The translations under genes and the position numbers were made by a program. Shown piece by piece: positions 10,173 to 23,523 of a DNA stretch of 64,000 nt. Positions within the stretch are counted from its first letter, which is position 1; every line of letters begins with the position of its first letter. Below the pieces are notes generated by a model. The model saw only the letters and a list, made by a program, of their open reading frames with translations, did not search any database and was not told the origin of the DNA. Source of the DNA: Pseudofabraea citricarpa (lineage: Eukaryota; Ascomycota; Leotiomycetes; Helotiales; Dermateaceae); contig JAPWGK010000002.1 of NCBI GenBank assembly GCA_029641185.1, positions 186,001 to 250,000 on the forward strand, in the 5' to 3' direction.

Positions 10173-12242
10173 ATGGTTTCTCTCTTTTACGTTGTCATGG
10201 TTGCGATACCTGTATATTGGATATGCTCGTCACTCGTTAGTCTGAGGAAAAACATTGCTGCTGCAAAAAGATCTGGACTTCCATATGTTGTTACACGTTA
10301 GTCATTTGGATTCCTTTTTCAGTCCCAGTATTGACAAGAAGCAGCTGTATCATTATATAATACCTTCTGGCTTATGACACACCGACTCTGGCTGCCACTC
10401 ATCGCGAAGTTGCCAACGTCCTGGACAGAAAATTGGGTCAAGTACGTCGGTGTGCCTCTGCCTTAACTTCGATTACTGACGCGTTACAGTTACATGACGC
10501 CCGATTGGTGCTGGGAATTGCTTTACGAACCTTTCAAGAAGACCGGCGACACGCTCCTCACGGTATCGCCAGGTGGAATTATTTGCTGGGTCACCAACGC
10601 AGAAGCAATTCAGCAGATAGCGACGCGACGCGAATCGTTTCCAAAGCCCCTCCAATCGTACGCGATTCTCGAGATATTTGGCAAGAATGTTCTCACAACT
10701 GAAGGGCATGAATGGAGGGCGCATCGAAAGATTCTCTCGCCTGCGTTGAACGAGAGGAACAATACTATGGCTTTCATAGAGGGATGTGCTCAAGCTCAGG
10801 GCATGTTACGGAAATGGACAGGTGAAGGAGTAAAAACGATAAATGAGGTTCCCAAGGATACGATGCGCCTGGCTCTACACATAATCACAAGAGTTGGGTT
10901 TGGTGTGCGATTGTTGTGGCCTGGTGAGAAGCTGGGTGAAAAGCAGAGTCTTCAAGATGCTGCGTACAGCAGCAACGAAGCCCCAGAAGGGCATTCAATG
11001 AGTTTCGAGAAGGGGTTGAGTACATTACTGGAGAGGTTAATCTGGGTGTTACTCACTCCCAAATGGTTACTGCGTGAGTACAGACAAAAATGATCGCTGG
11101 ACTTTGGCTGATGATCTATAGAACGACTACCATTTTACGGTGCAAAGGAAGGGTTTGAGGCATGGATTAATTGGCGCCAATACATGAATGAGCTGTTTGG
11201 ACAACGCGTAGAGGAAGTACGAGAGGGAAAAGAAAGCGAGGGAATGGACATCATGGGATCCCTCGTAAAGAGCTCCTATGGTGATGCCAAGCGGAAATCC
11301 TCTCCAGGCCGCGCTGAAAAAGGAGAGGTAGGTCAGCCAATTCTTTCGGATTCAGATATTCTCGGAAACGCCTTCGTCATGATCGTAGCCGGCCACGAGA
11401 CGAGCGCCAACAGTGTTCATTTTACTCTTATGGAATTAGCAATGTCGCCTGCATCCCAACGACTCGTACAAAGCGAGATCACTTCAGTCTTCGGATCAAC
11501 CGACCCGTCGACTTGGAGCTACGAGACAAGCATTAATGCTTTACTTGGTGGTTTCTGTGGCGCAGTTCTAAATGAGCAATTGCGGCTCATGCCTCCTGTC
11601 ATTAACATTCCAAAATCAGTTCCAGAGACATGTGATCAAGTCATTACCATCGATGGTAAGAAGATAACTCTTCCGAGAGGAGCGCATATCAATATCAACA
11701 CAGTCGGAGTCCAACGCAATCCCCGGTATTGGTCCACATCACCTTCCAAAATCACTCCTGGCGCGAACGATCTTGATGATTTCAAGCCAGAGAGATGGTT
11801 ACCCAAGACTAGCACCAGACCACGTTGCGATAACAGCTCAGTCGATTCCTCGGAAGATGAATTCGGCGGGAAAACTGGTCGCACTACAGCTCCGTCACTT
11901 CACCACCCACCAAGAGGCTCATACCTCCCTTTCTCCATCGGATCCCGCTCCTGTCTCGGACGGAGATTAGCTCAGGTGAAGATCATGGCGGTCCTAGCCG
12001 TGCTATTCCAAACGCACTCCATCGAACTCGCCGTCGATGAATGGGCGACGGACGCCGAAGTCGCTCAGATGACGGATCAGCAGAAACGCGACGTGTACGC
12101 CAGAGCACAGCGAAAGGCACGTGAGACATTGCGAGGCGCATCAAGTCTCCTGACTCTCAAACTTCACAGCGGACCTGGCTTCATACCAGTTCGAGTCTGT
12201 AGGAGAGGCGAGGAGAGGTTCTTGAATATCGTTGATTGCTAG
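10173..12242 (+). CDS. Cytochrome P450 monooxygenase
   Basis: Exons 10173-10296, 10345-10441, 10490-11073 and 11122-12242 join in frame to give 641 residues. An N-terminal membrane anchor (MVSLFYVVMVAIPVYW) suits an ER-bound microsomal P450. The I-helix oxygen-binding motif AGHETSA, the K-helix ExxR in NEQLRL, the PERW motif in FKPERWLP and the heme loop FSIGSRSCLGRRLA (cysteine near residue 546) are all present, so the enzyme looks intact. At 641 residues it is longer than the usual 500-560. The extra length lies in a Ser/Asp-rich insert before the heme loop and in a linker after it. The substrate and CYP family cannot be told from the sequence. No biosynthetic cluster surrounds it. Confidence 0.93.
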
Positions 12243-14292
12243 ACAGCGATCTTTGTTTGGATTCGGATTGGGAAAAGGGCAAGGGACCGGGCTCGGGAAG
12301 GGATTGGGGATTCTAAGATACCATATACAATAAACCATTTTTTACACGTGTATATTATACCCTATATCTATTTGCTTAGGAGAGAAGAGCGAGAGAACCT
12401 TCTGCATAGGGATGGCGTTCTCTTCTTTTTTTTTAGATTCATTCTCTCTTGGGGGTTGTTGCTTATTGGCGCGAAGCGGGATTGGGGTTTGAGAATTTTA
12501 TATATACCTTCTTTTTTTCTGAGATTTGGGAATTGAGAGTTCTCGCTTGATATCATGGCATGACATTTATTTCTTATTATACCGCCTCACTTTTTCGACA
12601 TCCGAGTGAGTGCCTCGTCAGGTAACCGATACATCAATCAGTACTTACTACCTAACTCAGCACCTACCAAAGTACAAACCCCTAGAATCAGGACTCGGAG
12701 AAACTCTTTCTGTCCGCATACTCTTTCTTTAAAAAGAGAGAAAACTTTGTCGGCTTGACGCCCTTCCCACTTAATGCACAAACTCCATCCGAGGATCCAC
12801 CAGTCCGTTATGCACCACCCTTAAGTCTGCTTCTACTGTCTGACGGCGACTGTACTCGTCAGCCACGCGCAGGACCTATTCAGCTATTTTAATATCTTAA
12901 TCACCCGCAATTCAGATATCTACAATGTTGCTGTTAGAGTGTGTGCTGCTGTTAGCTCCTGTGATGGGTGATAGCAAATAAAGAAAATGGAGGCGGGAGG
13001 GATGGAGATATTTTGATGATAGATTGGGATGGTTTGATCGTGTGGGATGGCTCATGTGCTGTTCTCGAATTGCTTTTTCTGCTTTTTTCCAGCCAAGCTT
13101 CTCTAGCTTTGCATCTTTGGTGGAGAGGAGTGGAGCTTCTGGTTACTTGTGCGATAGATATAGTAATGTAGGTAGGTAAGTATTTTAGTCTACCTAAGGT
13201 ACGGGTAGCTTGACGCATGGCTCCGTGCACTCCAAGTGCTGAGATTATTCTTTCATATAAATTTCTATTTTCGAATCCCCGAGATTTACTCCCAAATTCC
13301 AAGCTGGAAGGAAAGAAGAAGGACAGAGATGATGGAGGTTTTGATTCGAATACAGATAGCCTGAACTCTTCCCGACTCTAGTTCTGAGGTCAATATACCA
13401 AAGGGAGGTAGGTAGTTTTATGCATCACTTTTCCAAAGTACATCCACTTCCTCTCACCAGCCCATACTTCTCCACTCCCCCCACTCGCCCACTCTACCAC
13501 TCAATCAATGGACAAGCCACACCCACACATCCAGCCCTACAAAATCCGTTCCAGTCCAGCGATCCAACTTCCTCGGCGCAACAGGGAACTCTCTCCCCTG
13601 TGCCATATCAAAGCGTAAACGGCCTAGCCCCACAACGAGAAGCCTCCCCTCGCTATGCCGCCATTGGTTTTCTGTTACCCAGTCTTCGATGCGTCTCCCA
13701 TAGCTCCTGCTGTCCCAGTTTTCAAGGTCCTGGATGCGGAGGTTGCTGTGTGTTACGCGGGCATGTGGTGGTGATGGTGGGAAGGTATCCATGTTTTCTT
13801 TTTGTCCTTTTGCTTTGGTTTCTCTGCAGGTTGGTGTGGTGGATAGCTTGGTGAACAGAGGGCCGTTGGATGAAGGGGACTTTTCTTTTATATAGCAGAG
13901 ATATAAAGAAGAGTCAAGAGGTTGATTCAACGTGGTGGGAATAGTGACTGCTGGCATAAACTGAATCAATCAATAGGATGATTGAACCAAGAAGCGAGGG
14001 GAATGTTCTGGCTGGTAGTCTTTGTAAGTTTTTACTCAAAGCCGTGCTAAATATTTGATGTGAATCATTCATAGATAGGGCCTTCTAGAAAAAGAACCAC
14101 AGCGAGTGAAGTCGTCTTGAGCTTGACCTGGTCGCTTAATTAAACCTCCAAGGATTATGGATTAAGTCAGCTCAAAGAATGTTTGGCCGTTCAAACTACC
14201 ATAAATCTCATTATTCGTAACTAAGGAACTGTCATAATATCCACAGCGAACTAAAACCACCTATTCCATGTTTTTCAAAAATTCCCAACAAC
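12243..14292. other. Intergenic, no supported gene
   Basis: About 2 kb between the convergent P450 and amidase genes. Opposed frames at 13420-13854 (plus) and 13505-13969 (minus) overlap each other and resemble no family. The rest is AT- and pyrimidine-rich with scattered stops. Confidence 0.5.
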
Positions 14293-16198
14293 TCAATTAA
14301 CCGGCACAATCTTGCTCCTATATTCATACCACTTTGGAAGTGTTCTTCCAACCCCCTCGGAGAGTTGCAAATCCTCAATAGCACTTGCCCATTTGATCAA
14401 TTCTGCTTCACTCCATGCAGTGCCCATAAGAGCCAATCCAAACGGCATGCCTGTATCATCATTAACCCCAGCAGGGAGGTTGACCATTGGATATCCAGCC
14501 TGAGCAGCAATCTGATAAGTCTGACCGACATCCGGAGGAACCAGGAGAGCCATGACTTGTGTGCCATTGTTATACAGTGCAGCATCAATGCCATCTTCGC
14601 GAGTGGTGCGATGACAGAAATTTAGAGCCGACCAGTATGTCTCGTCCATGATACCGCCTGTAGCGAGTGAAGCATTAAATCCATCTTGGCCGGAAGCGAA
14701 AGCAGGGTGCACACCGGGAATTCCACCTTCAGAACCGACGTTATCGATGTTGTATTGTATGATATCTTCGATTGTGCGGATCGAGGTATTGTTGAGCTCG
14801 GAGAGGTACTTGTTAATGTCGTTGTAGAAATCTACTTTGACATACGTGTATTCGGACTCATTGGCGAAACCGCGTGTTGTGCCGTAATCCCAGTCCCAGC
14901 CATCCGGTGATACAATCGTTTCCCATAGAGGAAGTTCAGTGCCGTTGATAATGGTGGCGCCGGCCGCTTCGATCAGGGAGATCAAAGACATTAATTTAGT
15001 TTGTTGCTCTTCCGAAGCGAGTTGCCAGAATGAAAGCCATGGAAGGCCAAAGACGGCCCCTTTCAAAGACTCCTTGGTAGTAAGGAACTGAGCATAGCCG
15101 CCTGTTGGGGATTGCTGGATAAGTGTGTAATTATCACGAGGATCCACTCCGTAGATTCCATCAAGGCAATAGGCACCATCTCGAACAGTTCTAGTCAAGC
15201 AGCCGACTGTATCCTGATTATGAGACTCTGGGATGACGCTATCCAGATGTTAGCTGATAAGTCAGGAATTTAGGAAGCAGGACAGTTCTCACCCATCACG
15301 TGATGTTAACCCAACTGTTGGCTTGATTCCAACCAAGGCATTCCTCTCAGCTGGATTTATGACACTTCCATCCGTCTCGGTCCCAAGGCTGAAGCTAACG
15401 ATATTTGCAGCAACAGCCCCAGCACTTCCAGAACTGCTTCCGCCAGGATTCTGAGTGAGATTATAAGGACTTCTTGCCTGGCCGCCTCTTGCAGAATAAC
15501 CCTCCGAATAAGAATTAGATCTCATATCAGCCCACTCACTTAATGTTGCATGTCCCATCAGAACAGCTCCGGATTCTCTCAATCGTTTCACAACGTGAGC
15601 ATCTCTTGGCGAGATGGCACCAAGCAGCATATATGAGCCAGCTGTGGTCTCCATCTGGTCTTTTGATGCAATATTGTCCTTGATGAGGAATGGAATTCCG
15701 TGCAAAGGGCCACGGATTATACCTTCAGCACGCTCGGCATCGAGAGCCTCAGCAATATCTAGAAAGTCAGGATTGAGCTCCATGATGGTACTTCGTATGT
15801 TAGCTTACAAAAATCGTGTAATTAATGTTGATAGAATACACTTACTCGACATATTCATCCGTCTGGAGAACTCTTTTCAAGTAGCACATAACAATTTTAA
15901 CCGATGTGAGTATGCCATCAGACATTGCTGCTTGAAGCTGATCAATCGTAGCTTCCTCGAGTTTAAAGCCATGGCATAATGGCATGGGAAAGAGACCAGC
16001 ATTTACAAGTGACCCATTTTGCAGGACAGGGAAATCGTATGGAGAAGGCGATTCAAGGACCTGGCTGGCTAACACTTGCGAAGCATTGGGGGTGCCAACA
16101 TACTCGGGGAAGGTGACATTGGGAGTTGGGGTTGCAAGGGATCTAGCGGTAATGCTCAGGAGAGCAACACCCGCAGCCAAGAGAGATCCGCCCATCAT
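14293..16198 (-). CDS. Secreted amidase (amidase-signature family)
   Basis: Exons 16198-15846, 15790-15293 and 15238-14293 give 598 residues. Both introns are short and preserve phase. The protein begins MMGGSLLAAGVALLSITA, a signal peptide cleaved around Ala-Thr, so it is probably secreted. This start is preferred to an in-frame ATG at 16264 because it places the hydrophobic core at the N-terminus. The Ser-cisSer-Lys triad of the amidase-signature family is visible: Lys155 in FLIKDNI, Ser236/237 in PGGSSSGSAG and Ser260 in TDGSVINPA. Several N-glycosylation sites occur in the C-terminal half. The family hydrolyses amides; the natural substrate cannot be told. The closest annotation would be a fungal GatA-like or acetamidase-like secreted enzyme. 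Confidence 0.93.
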
Positions 16199-16885
16199 GA
16201 TCGCAGTGGAAGTGAGATGAGTTGAAGGAAACAGAGGGAGGGAAGGATATCTCGGTAAATACATACAATAAGAGATTAAATGGATTCGAGTGGAGCAAGG
16301 ATCGGATAGTCCCCAAGATAACGGGAAGCTGCACTTACGTAGTTCATCTCAAATTATTAGACAGCCCGGATCAGAGATTTGCCCCGCCATTCCGCGGTTA
16401 GATAAGGGAATGGATCTGCAAGAAAGCAATGAACGACTTTGATTTTGAAGGGATTCAGAAACATTGTTACTAGAAGTCGTTTTGATTGCAGCGAGTCGAA
16501 AGGAGCATTCGATCTGACTTTAGTAAATCATGTTTTTTCTTTGATGGTCTGGTTTATCGGAATTGTCGGTGATGGAATTTATTGGCCTCATTTCAAAGAG
16601 CTTTCTTTGAAGTAGCTCTCCCCAATCAGGGATATCTTGAAGCTATATATAAAGGACACAATTCAAAAGCGATTGGCGAGGTTAAAGAGATCTTCTATTG
16701 TGATACACTGTGTAACTGCATTTTCCCCAGATACGATCACGTGCGAGCGGATCAAATATTTCTCCGCTGGGATGACCTCACAGCTCTGCTTATTCTTGCT
16801 TGTCATCTTTAACCTCACAGCTCAAAATGGTTGTTGTTCCTACTCGAAACACCTTCAGATAGCATCATAGGCCTCCGAATTCAAC
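16199..16885. other. Divergent promoter region, amidase / TMEM19
   Basis: The two genes are transcribed away from each other from this 687-base interval. Apart from the TATA-like element at 16644 no regulatory motif stands out. Confidence 0.55.
16644..16655 (+). promoter_or_regulatory. TATA-like element upstream of the TMEM19 gene
   Basis: The sequence TATATATAAAGG lies about 230 bases before the plus-strand start codon. A TATA role is inferred from sequence only. Confidence 0.3.
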
Positions 16886-18126
16886 ATGAAAGCTGTAATT
16901 GCTGTCCCGATCACTCTGCTCATGGTAGTGAGAGCTTGGTCGCACAAGTCTCTCACACCCGCTGGCATCGTTGCTGCGACGTTAACAGCTGCGGCGCATG
17001 CAGTACACCCGTGGAATCTTCCTTTCGCCCTTCTCATTATATTTTTCTTGGCTGGTACGAGAGTGACAAAGGTGCATGTTCCTTATCATGGCCCTGATTT
17101 GATACTAATAGTCCCAGATTAAGCACGATGTGAAAGCGACCTTGACACTGCAATCTGGCGGCTCGTCCGGAGGTGAAGGAGCTAGGACACATATCCAAGG
17201 TGAGAAGAAATGACATAGAGGAGGTTGGCACCTTGCTAACTACTACAGTCCTCGCAAACTCGGGTGTAGCTTCCATTCTCACTCTTCTCCATGCCTATCA
17301 ACTGCGACAACGCGAGCAAGGCGCCCTCCCAAATCATGGCCCTTGCTACCCATGGGCAAAAGACTTGTTGGTCGTTGGTATCGTTGCAAACTATGCGGCC
17401 GTCGCAGCAGATACATTTAGCTCCGAGCTTGGCATACTGTCCAAATCCCAGCCTCGATTAATCACTTCTCTCAACCTTCGAAAAGTTCCACCTGGCACAA
17501 ATGGAGGTGTTACCTTGTTTGGGTTGCTAGCAGGATTGTTGGGTTCGCTGGTCATTGTAACGGCATCTGTTGCATTCATCCCATTTTGTCCATCAAGTCT
17601 CAAAGGGCTAGGCTGGGACTTCAAGGACAGACAACGATTCACATTTGCTTTGACAATCTGGGGAGCTCTCGGTAGTGTTCTCGACAGTCTTCTTGGTGGA
17701 TGGTTTCAACCAAGCGTTGTCGATACACGATCTGGAAAGGTGGTGGAAGGTGAAGGTGGGAAGAAAGTGCTGGTCTCTAAAGCTGGGCCAAACAGTATGC
17801 ACTACAAGAAGCGAGCTGATATCAAAGCCGCGATCCTTAATGGAGAAGGAAAGGATGCAATTGCAAAACCCGTTCCAAATGACACTCAAATCGAGAATGA
17901 TCTTGATAAGAAGATGGGTGGGATGGACAAGTATGACGCGAAGAAGAAATTCAGACAACCAAGTTTTGGCGACGAGAAACCCAGCCGGATTGTGGCAAGT
18001 GGCGCATTAGGAGTTCTTGATAACAACGAGGTCAACTTTTTGATGGCCTTGACAATGAGCCTAGGTGCCATGGGGGTCGCTAGTTGGGTTTGGGATGTCC
18101 CTTTACAGAGTATTTTAGGACTCTGA
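16886..18126 (+). CDS. TMEM19 / DUF92 integral membrane protein
   Basis: Exons 16886-17071, 17118-17199 and 17249-18126 give 381 residues. The introns have textbook branch sites (TACTAATAG and TTGCTAACTAC). The second exon and its flanks encode TLTLQSGGSSGGEGARTHIQ then VLANSGVASIL, the conserved core of the DUF92/TMEM19 family. AADTFSSELGILSK and PPGTNGGVTLFGLLAGLLGS are two more family signatures. Five or six hydrophobic segments are visible, and a charged loop of about 110 residues precedes the last helix. The family is membrane-bound and widespread, with poorly defined function; some relatives are linked to prenyl-phosphate metabolism. The two C-terminal lysine-rich stretches look cytosolic. 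Confidence 0.92.
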
Positions 18127-18753
18127 TTACGGAGATGTCAGGATCCTTCACACAATATCTCGAAAACATAACGCAACCTTGTATGTTAAATCAATGATAC
18201 CCATCATAAATAGCCATTTGGAATGATATATTGAATCCTAATTGCGAAAGACTACTCGAAAGGAAAACTCTACTCCGACATATACATATGAACAACAAAC
18301 TGAAACGAAAGCATATAGGGAGAAGCCGAACAAAATTGGCCAATCACCGGGAAGAAACTTGAGTTACGAAAAGAAAGTGCACACAAACAAAAAAGAAACC
18401 AAAGTTCCAACTCGACACGCCCTCCCCTTCATACTAGCCGTGGTATACTCGTCCTTGTCATTCTCAAATTAGCTGCTTTCTGTCCTACATAATGGGTCTG
18501 CTGCCGTTTTGAGTTGATGATCTATGGAACTGCTGTGTTTCGTCTTCGTTGAATGTATCCATTTTCTCTGCCATTGCTGGTACTGGTGCTGCGTATGCTA
18601 GTGCTGTAAAGCACGCATTATTAGTTTACGATGGTTATGATGATGTCGACTTGGAGTATCTGTTGTGCATATGTTAGCCAAGTATTAAGGGAGATCGGAA
18701 GCGGCCTGATTTACTGTTTCCAGTCCACGGGGATCCCGAGTGTTTTCTCTTTA
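18127..18753. other. Intergenic with a possible spliced 3' exon
   Basis: On the minus strand an acceptor-like sequence (CTAATAATGCG, then TTTACAG) ends at 18604. It is followed by an open segment, 18603-18485, containing MAEKMDTFNEDETQQFHRSS and a stop. It may be a 3' exon or UTR exon of the long gene at 18754-23523, but I found no good donor that would keep the frame. Confidence 0.3.
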
Positions 18754-21700
18754 CTACTCTGAAGAGGAGATCTGGTCGTATTCCGGTCCGCTTAACAGAG
18801 ACGTTTTTCTTTCTGTCGCCTTCTGTGGCCCAGTTCCAGGTCTGCTTCTATTATCACTATCGCTCGAGCTTGAGGAGGAGGTCTCCCATCTCAAGACAGC
18901 ATTTTCTGGTGGTCCCTCTCTCTTATTGCAAAGGCGGATATACGCGCCAACGTAATCTGCTTCTGGCGTGGCCTCCACGAGGTGCATCTTAGCTGTATTG
19001 AAGTCCCTTCCCGCTCTTACAAAGGTACTATCTGGATACTCTGGCCGGCCGATTGTACGCCATCTGAGAATTCCTCTCCAGTATGTGAACAATCCCAGCA
19101 TCTCCTTGCCTTCTGGATATTCGGCGAACTCTCGTACCTTACCGGCCAAAGCGCTGATTCTCTGGTGTGCTACATCCCACTCCTCAAGTACTAGGAATCG
19201 TTGGAATTGGCTGATCCGAGACTTGAATAGATGCAGCTCAGTTTTCAGCGATGGTCTTGCCCTAGTTGCCCAATTCTCGACAAATTGGGAAGTCCGCGTC
19301 ACATCTGATATCATGTCAGTAAATTCTCGGTCTTTTTACACGAACGCAGACAAACTTACCTCGTTCTTTCCAAGCTATAGCTACCTCTAGTCTCTCGGCA
19401 ACAGCGGATTCTCTTCTCCCTTCTGCCTCATAAGCGTTGCTTCTTTCTTGACTCTCTACTGCAAGATTTATATTCTCGTCGATCAGAATTTCCTTCTGTG
19501 CATCGTCTTCACATTCGTCGATGGCATGCTGGCGATGAAGGGTAGCTAACCGATTTTCAAAGATCTCATTATTGGCCTTGACGAATGCATGGTTCGCAGC
19601 ATCCGAAACAGTGTAATACTCGCCCTTTACTATTTCAAGCTCTCGTAATGCCTTTTCTGCCCGATCTTTCAGTTCCTTCCATTTGTTTATGAAATTATCT
19701 TTTTGTTTGCCTTCGAGTCTAAGCTCATTTTTTTCGATCCTCAGATCGAGATCTCGCACTGCCTTAGATGGAAGCTATTACATGTCAGTAGATATACCTC
19801 AACACTCTTTTCTCCAGAAAAGAATAGTTTGAATTCACTTACCTTGGTATCTAGTAGACTGGGAGGCGAAGCTTTAAGCTTTGCTGATAGCTCTTCCTCC
19901 CACTTTGAATCTAAAGAAGCTAGTGCAGCCTTGTGCTGATCCATCGTAGTGTATGCATCTATTGCGCGCTGCCTATCCCGCGGCCAATTCTGTGCTCCAA
20001 TGCTGTTGGGGTTGGCATCTCTCATAAGCCAGTCTCCTTCAGGCATTGGTGCATGTAGCCGCGCCAGAGTGCCTACTTGGGTGAAGACATCGTCGCCTTT
20101 TGCAGGTTTACTCACATCATCTTCTGAGCTATTACTGCTTGAAGTGTCGGATATGTTGAATTCGTTGGATGCGTTGGATGCACTGAAAGATTCACCTTTG
20201 CCTTTGCCTTCTCTAAGTTTCAAAGATCCTTCCATCTTCTTCTCGAGCTTGTTGTCTTTGGAGATTTCTCCTCCGTTGCTATCATTCAGAAGATGGGGTG
20301 CGCCGGAAGCACTAGAAGAGCTGCCGTTTCCATCATTGTCGTCAATGCCTTTGTATTTTGGAATGCTTTGATCGTCTTTGTCATCTCTGGACGTAGATAC
20401 TGATGGATTGTCATTTGAAGATAAGTGATTGTATCCTTTGTATGCTTTGTCGTGGGGTGTCATGAATTGTCCATCTCTTGAAGGTGATTTGTTTTCGTCC
20501 TTGTTCTCTGCTGTCTGCTGTCGCTCCTGGTTCATCTCCGCCTGGCTGCGCGCAACCTCCTCAGCGTATGACCGCTTCCGCTCAGCTGCCTTCTGCTCCT
20601 CCTTCATCCTTCTCCTCCGAGCCTTTTCTGTTGGGAGAAGTGGGCCAAAGGGTGAGGAAGCTTCATCTGGACTATCGTCACTATCACCAGGATCTCCAAA
20701 ACCAACCCATTCACGCATGCTGGACGACTTCTTGATTCGTAGTGGTAATGGCGGTCTCAGTTGCGGAGGAAGGTTGGGTGTGCTCTGGGAGCTTGGTGCG
20801 CAAAGTGCGCCAGGTGGTAGAGGTGGTGTTGTCTCTCCTGAAATGGAAGGACGATCTTTGAAGAAATGGCTGTAAGATACAAACTCCTCGTTAAGCTTGT
20901 TGTCGTCTTCTTCCGACCATGTGGAAGGGTTAAGGCTGCGTCGCCTATCTCTCACTGCCTCGCGTATTGATTCTAGTACGCCTCCCTGGAGCAGCCGTGG
21001 TGCCATAAATCGATGGAGATTCTCCATCTTCCATCTCACTCTCTCCTCACGTTTTACTGTACTCAAAATTCTCATGATTTCTACGAGATTGAAGTATATC
21101 TGTTCCTGTGTTTTTATACTCCCCTCACTCTTCAACTCCTTTGTCCTTCGCGCAGGGAACAGCTCACCAGGAAACTGCGCCTTCAACATGGTTTGAAGAT
21201 TGTCAAGATTATCTCTGAGGGTAGCGAGGATAAGAGCCAGATTTTGGTTTTGCGAGTCGTTCAATTTCTCATCCTTGGAGAGCGGCGGCATATTCTGGGA
21301 ACCAAGCAGGCTTGGAGGCTGCGGAGGCTGCGGAGGCTGCGGAGGTAAGCCAAACCCAAAAAGCCCTGCTGGTAGTCGGCTATTGAATCTCTTCCTGATC
21401 ATATCTAGTCCCTGAGGACGTTTATGTCGAGTATTCAAATTTGGATTTCCCGCTGAAGTCTCAGCGATTGGCTTCTCTAGAGTGACTGGGCTTTTGCCTA
21501 GATCAGATTTCTCTCTACCGGACATCAGCCCATCAGATGATGGCTCAGCAGCAGTATTACCTTCAGCACCAGTTGTCAGATCTGTATCTTGATCAACTGA
21601 ACCGCGTAGTGGAAGATCAGATGGTTCAGAAGTAGGGAGAGGAGGTTGTTGCTGCTGCTTGGTCAAAGCCTCCGACAAGACCTCCAGGTTGACTGCTGTG

Positions 21701-23523
21701 GTATCGAGAAGATCTTGGTCATCATCACTCCAATTGCTCCTGTCAGCAAAAGCTTGGTCTCTCCTGTCTCGGAGCTTGAGAAAAGTGTCATTAGCTGCCT
21801 TGACAATCTCTTCTGTAACTTCCACTTTCTCTGGATCATCGCCGTACGTCAAGGCTTGTATGTCCTCGAAAGCCTGTCTTTTGTTCCGCATGGCCTCAAA
21901 CTTGCGCTCTACACTGGCCAAAACATCCTCTAATTCCTCGGACCAAACTTCCGGCCAGCTCTCCTTGCACTGCCGAAGACTTATATATTGTGCTTCGGCA
22001 TCATTGACCTCCTGCTCGCTTGGAATACTCTCGCCTGCATCTGAGCTATCGGAATCTGGGTCCGATCTTGAACCAGACTTCGGACTGGACGAGGTTTTGT
22101 CGTCTAGGTTTGTGCTGTTGGGCCAGAGAGTCCCTTTTTGTTTTGCGTCAGTATTGTGGCTGGGATTGCTCACCTGGTCCTCGTCGCTGGTCTCTTCCGC
22201 TATACGAGACAGCTCTTTCTTGGGTGGAGTTGCACTAGGCGGTGTCTCTCTCTCCTCCACTATTGGTGAAAGTCTTGTCCGGACTGGAATTCTATTGGGC
22301 GGAGTCTTGTACACATACTTATGCTCTTGGTTGCCAACAACTCCCTCGCTGTTATCATTTGATGTGTAATATTCTATGATATCGTCAATTTCGCTTTGGT
22401 CAAAGCCTTGATCGACCTTCCCGCCTACTTTGGGGAATGCCTCTAGTAGCTCTTGAAAGTTGGTAGAATTGCCTTTATCGTCGACATCGACATCCTCATC
22501 CTCTGGAGCTTCTTCTCTAACGTATACCCCTCTCGCTCTAAGTGATTGAGATGGTAAACCAGGTGGATAGACACGGACAGGAATCGGCTCGGACTCAGGA
22601 GAATCACCACTCGCTTTGCCTTCCTCTTCATCGCTTTCATTGGGATTTTCGTTTTCTTCTCCACTATTTTCCTCGTCCTCATCGGATCCTTCGTCGTCAG
22701 ATTCTTCGTCAGACGAATCATCGGAGAATGCCGACATATCTTCGGAAGTAGCTGACTGCGGTTCTTCAGCGAACACGGGATAATATTCGTCATGCAGCTT
22801 TGGCCAGGCAAAGTCAGAAGGCAGCTTAATTGCATCCCTATTATCAAACAGATCCTCTATCTCTTTGTTCCAGACGCCAAACGTTTGATACCACTGCCCT
22901 TTGAGCTCTGCCTCCTTCGTTGGTGATACTTGGCGCACGAGCTCGGCAGCTTCAAACACACAGGCAACTGGTATTTCATATATGTATAGGGGGCCTTTGC
23001 CGTAGACGTAGAAGCAACCTAGTTGATACGCATCACCGTCGTAGTAGACACGATTTGGTAACGAGGGACCGGCCGTATATTGTCGAGGCACGCGGGTCTC
23101 TCGGTCCAGACGTCTGTCGACAAGTGGTGGTCCGTGTCTCTCATTCTCCTCTGGTTTAAGCATGTAATTGCTCTCAACTGGGAATCGCTTGTAATGGACT
23201 TGTAGGTGGAACAGATCACCCCTTGGTGGAGATTTAGGCGAGGTTACCGTCAGGACTACTCCCGGGTTGGTTATTGGTGATACTGGATCCTGAGAAGTCG
23301 ATGTTAGTGCAGGACTGCCTGGAGATCCCACCATTGGAAAGGCATTGGTTTCCGGTGTGCTTGGAGGTGAGACTTCAGGATCGGTCTGCGATATCACAGC
23401 TGGGGAACTGGGTGGTGAGACGTCAGGATCTGGGGGATACGAGAGTGGAGCGGATTTTAATTTTAAGGGCAATATTTTGAGCGGTGGTATTTCTTCAGGC
23501 TGGTCTCCTGTTGGTGCATCCAT
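18754..23523 (-). CDS. Large disordered charged protein of unknown family, 1548 aa
   Basis: Exons 23523-19843, 19774-19360 and 19304-18754 join in frame to give 1548 residues. The N-terminal 120 residues are Pro/Ser-rich with repeated S/P motifs (SPPSSPAV, VSPPSTPET). A short folded-looking region follows (YYDGDAYQLGCFYVYGKG), then a long acidic tract around residues 265-310. Further on are Ser/Asp-rich linkers, helical charged segments with repeated QAFxDI/RDQAFADR patterns, a PPQPPQPPQPP stretch, and an RRRRMKEEQKAAERKR segment that resembles both a nuclear signal and a coiled coil. Exons 2 and 3 are strongly helical and rich in Glu, Lys and Arg. No enzyme motif is seen. A scaffold role is possible but unproved. 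Confidence 0.8.
21316..21343. repeat. 9-bp coding repeat for Pro-Pro-Gln
   Basis: About three tandem copies of GGAGGCTGC on the plus strand encode the PPQPPQPP stretch of the minus-strand 1548-residue protein. Confidence 0.85.

Noticed and set aside
13420..13969. Opposed frames of about 145-154 codons
   Set aside because: They overlap on opposite strands with Pro/Ser- or Cys/Val-biased composition and no family resemblance.
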